NCBI GenBank assembly: GCA_963070105.1
Contig: OY718803.1
Coordinates: 645,501 to 709,500 of the forward strand
Direction of reading: 5' to 3'
Length of the DNA stretch: 64,000 bases
From: Litomosoides sigmodontis
Lineage: Eukaryota; Nematoda; Chromadorea; Rhabditida; Onchocercidae
Part shown: positions 63,763 to 64,000 of the stretch, one piece after another
Layout of the letters: the number at the start of each line of letters is the position of its first letter
Numbering within the stretch: the first letter of the stretch is position 1
Translations under genes and position numbers: made by a program
Notes under the pieces: generated by a model
Database searches by the model: none
Told to the model about the DNA's origin: nothing
Seen by the model: only the letters and a program-made list of their open reading frames with translations

Positions 63763-64000
63763 CTAAAAATTGGAACGAAATGAAGAGGAAAAGAATTCCT
63801 TCTTTTTCACTTACTAAGCATAATTAATTTATAAGTGAAAGATTTCATTTATTTAATAACTTAAATAAATACATTTATGAAAAATTAAAATACAAAAGTT
63901 ATTTTTTGTTTGAAAAAATGTTTAATAAATTGCTCGTCCAAACAATTTCTCTTGTAAGCTTCTCCTACAACGAGAAAGATATTCCTCAGCTAAAATGCAT
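63763..64000 (-). other. Paramyosin intron (and possible exon edge)
   Basis: The right end of the window lies inside the intron upstream of the exon starting at 63762. A minus-strand acceptor-like TTTTAG near 63993 is followed by a short open frame (EEYLSRCRRSLQEKLF), but it does not look like paramyosin and is not called. Confidence 0.35.

Noticed and set aside
1..64000. CRISPR arrays, bacterial operons, phage or prokaryotic defence genes
   Set aside because: The window is spliced eukaryotic DNA; the only regular arrays are simple repeats without spacers.

Overview
This is a stretch of an animal nuclear genome. It is AT-rich, with genes broken into many small exons, short introns ending in TTTCAG or TTTTAG, long gene-poor stretches and many simple repeats. 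Gene content and protein similarity point to a parasitic nematode, most likely a filarial or other spirurid worm: paramyosin, a cathepsin L-like pair, a MOAG-4-type SERF protein, an SMN protein and an ODR-2-type Ly6 protein. The species call is inference. Several genes have a good splice acceptor just upstream of the ATG with no exon before it, which suits spliced-leader trans-splicing. All gene models were built by hand from splice sites and reading-frame phase; no database search was run.

Layout. 1-6.1 kb: no gene seen; one diverged direct repeat. 6.7-9.4 kb (+): ABHD1/ABHD3-type alpha/beta hydrolase, seven exons, 418 aa. 9.4-14.5 kb: no gene. 14.5-15.6 kb: a GC-richer block with good plus-strand splice sites but an unresolved reading frame, followed at once by a 20-bp minisatellite of 42 perfect copies (15.78-16.62 kb). 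17.26 kb (+): a 43-residue membrane micropeptide candidate. 20.7-22.0 kb (-): MSP-domain protein with a C-terminal membrane anchor. 22.5-24.0 kb (-): ribosomal protein L24. 24.9-26.9 kb (-) and 27.8-30.5 kb (+): two cathepsin L-like genes, head to head; the first keeps the catalytic triad in an odd active-site setting, the second has lost the catalytic cysteine. 32.3-33.5 kb (+): MOAG-4/SERF. 34.2-37.6 kb (-): SMN with Tudor domain and YG box. 38.9-47.5 kb (-): three tandem TSPO-type genes with matching exon lengths. 47.5-54.7 kb: no gene, several microsatellites. 54.7-56.7 kb (+): ODR-2/HOT-like Ly6 protein, 5' end missing. 58.3-63.8 kb (-): the 3' twelve exons of paramyosin (unc-15), which runs off the right edge.

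The window is a set of mostly unrelated housekeeping and neuromuscular genes, not a single pathway. Two local expansions stand out. One is the divergent cathepsin pair, an apparent enzyme and pseudoenzyme sharing about 0.9 kb between start codons. The other is the TSPO triplet. These two, the perfect minisatellite, the micropeptide and the open reading frames inside the long SMN intron are the best targets for follow-up.
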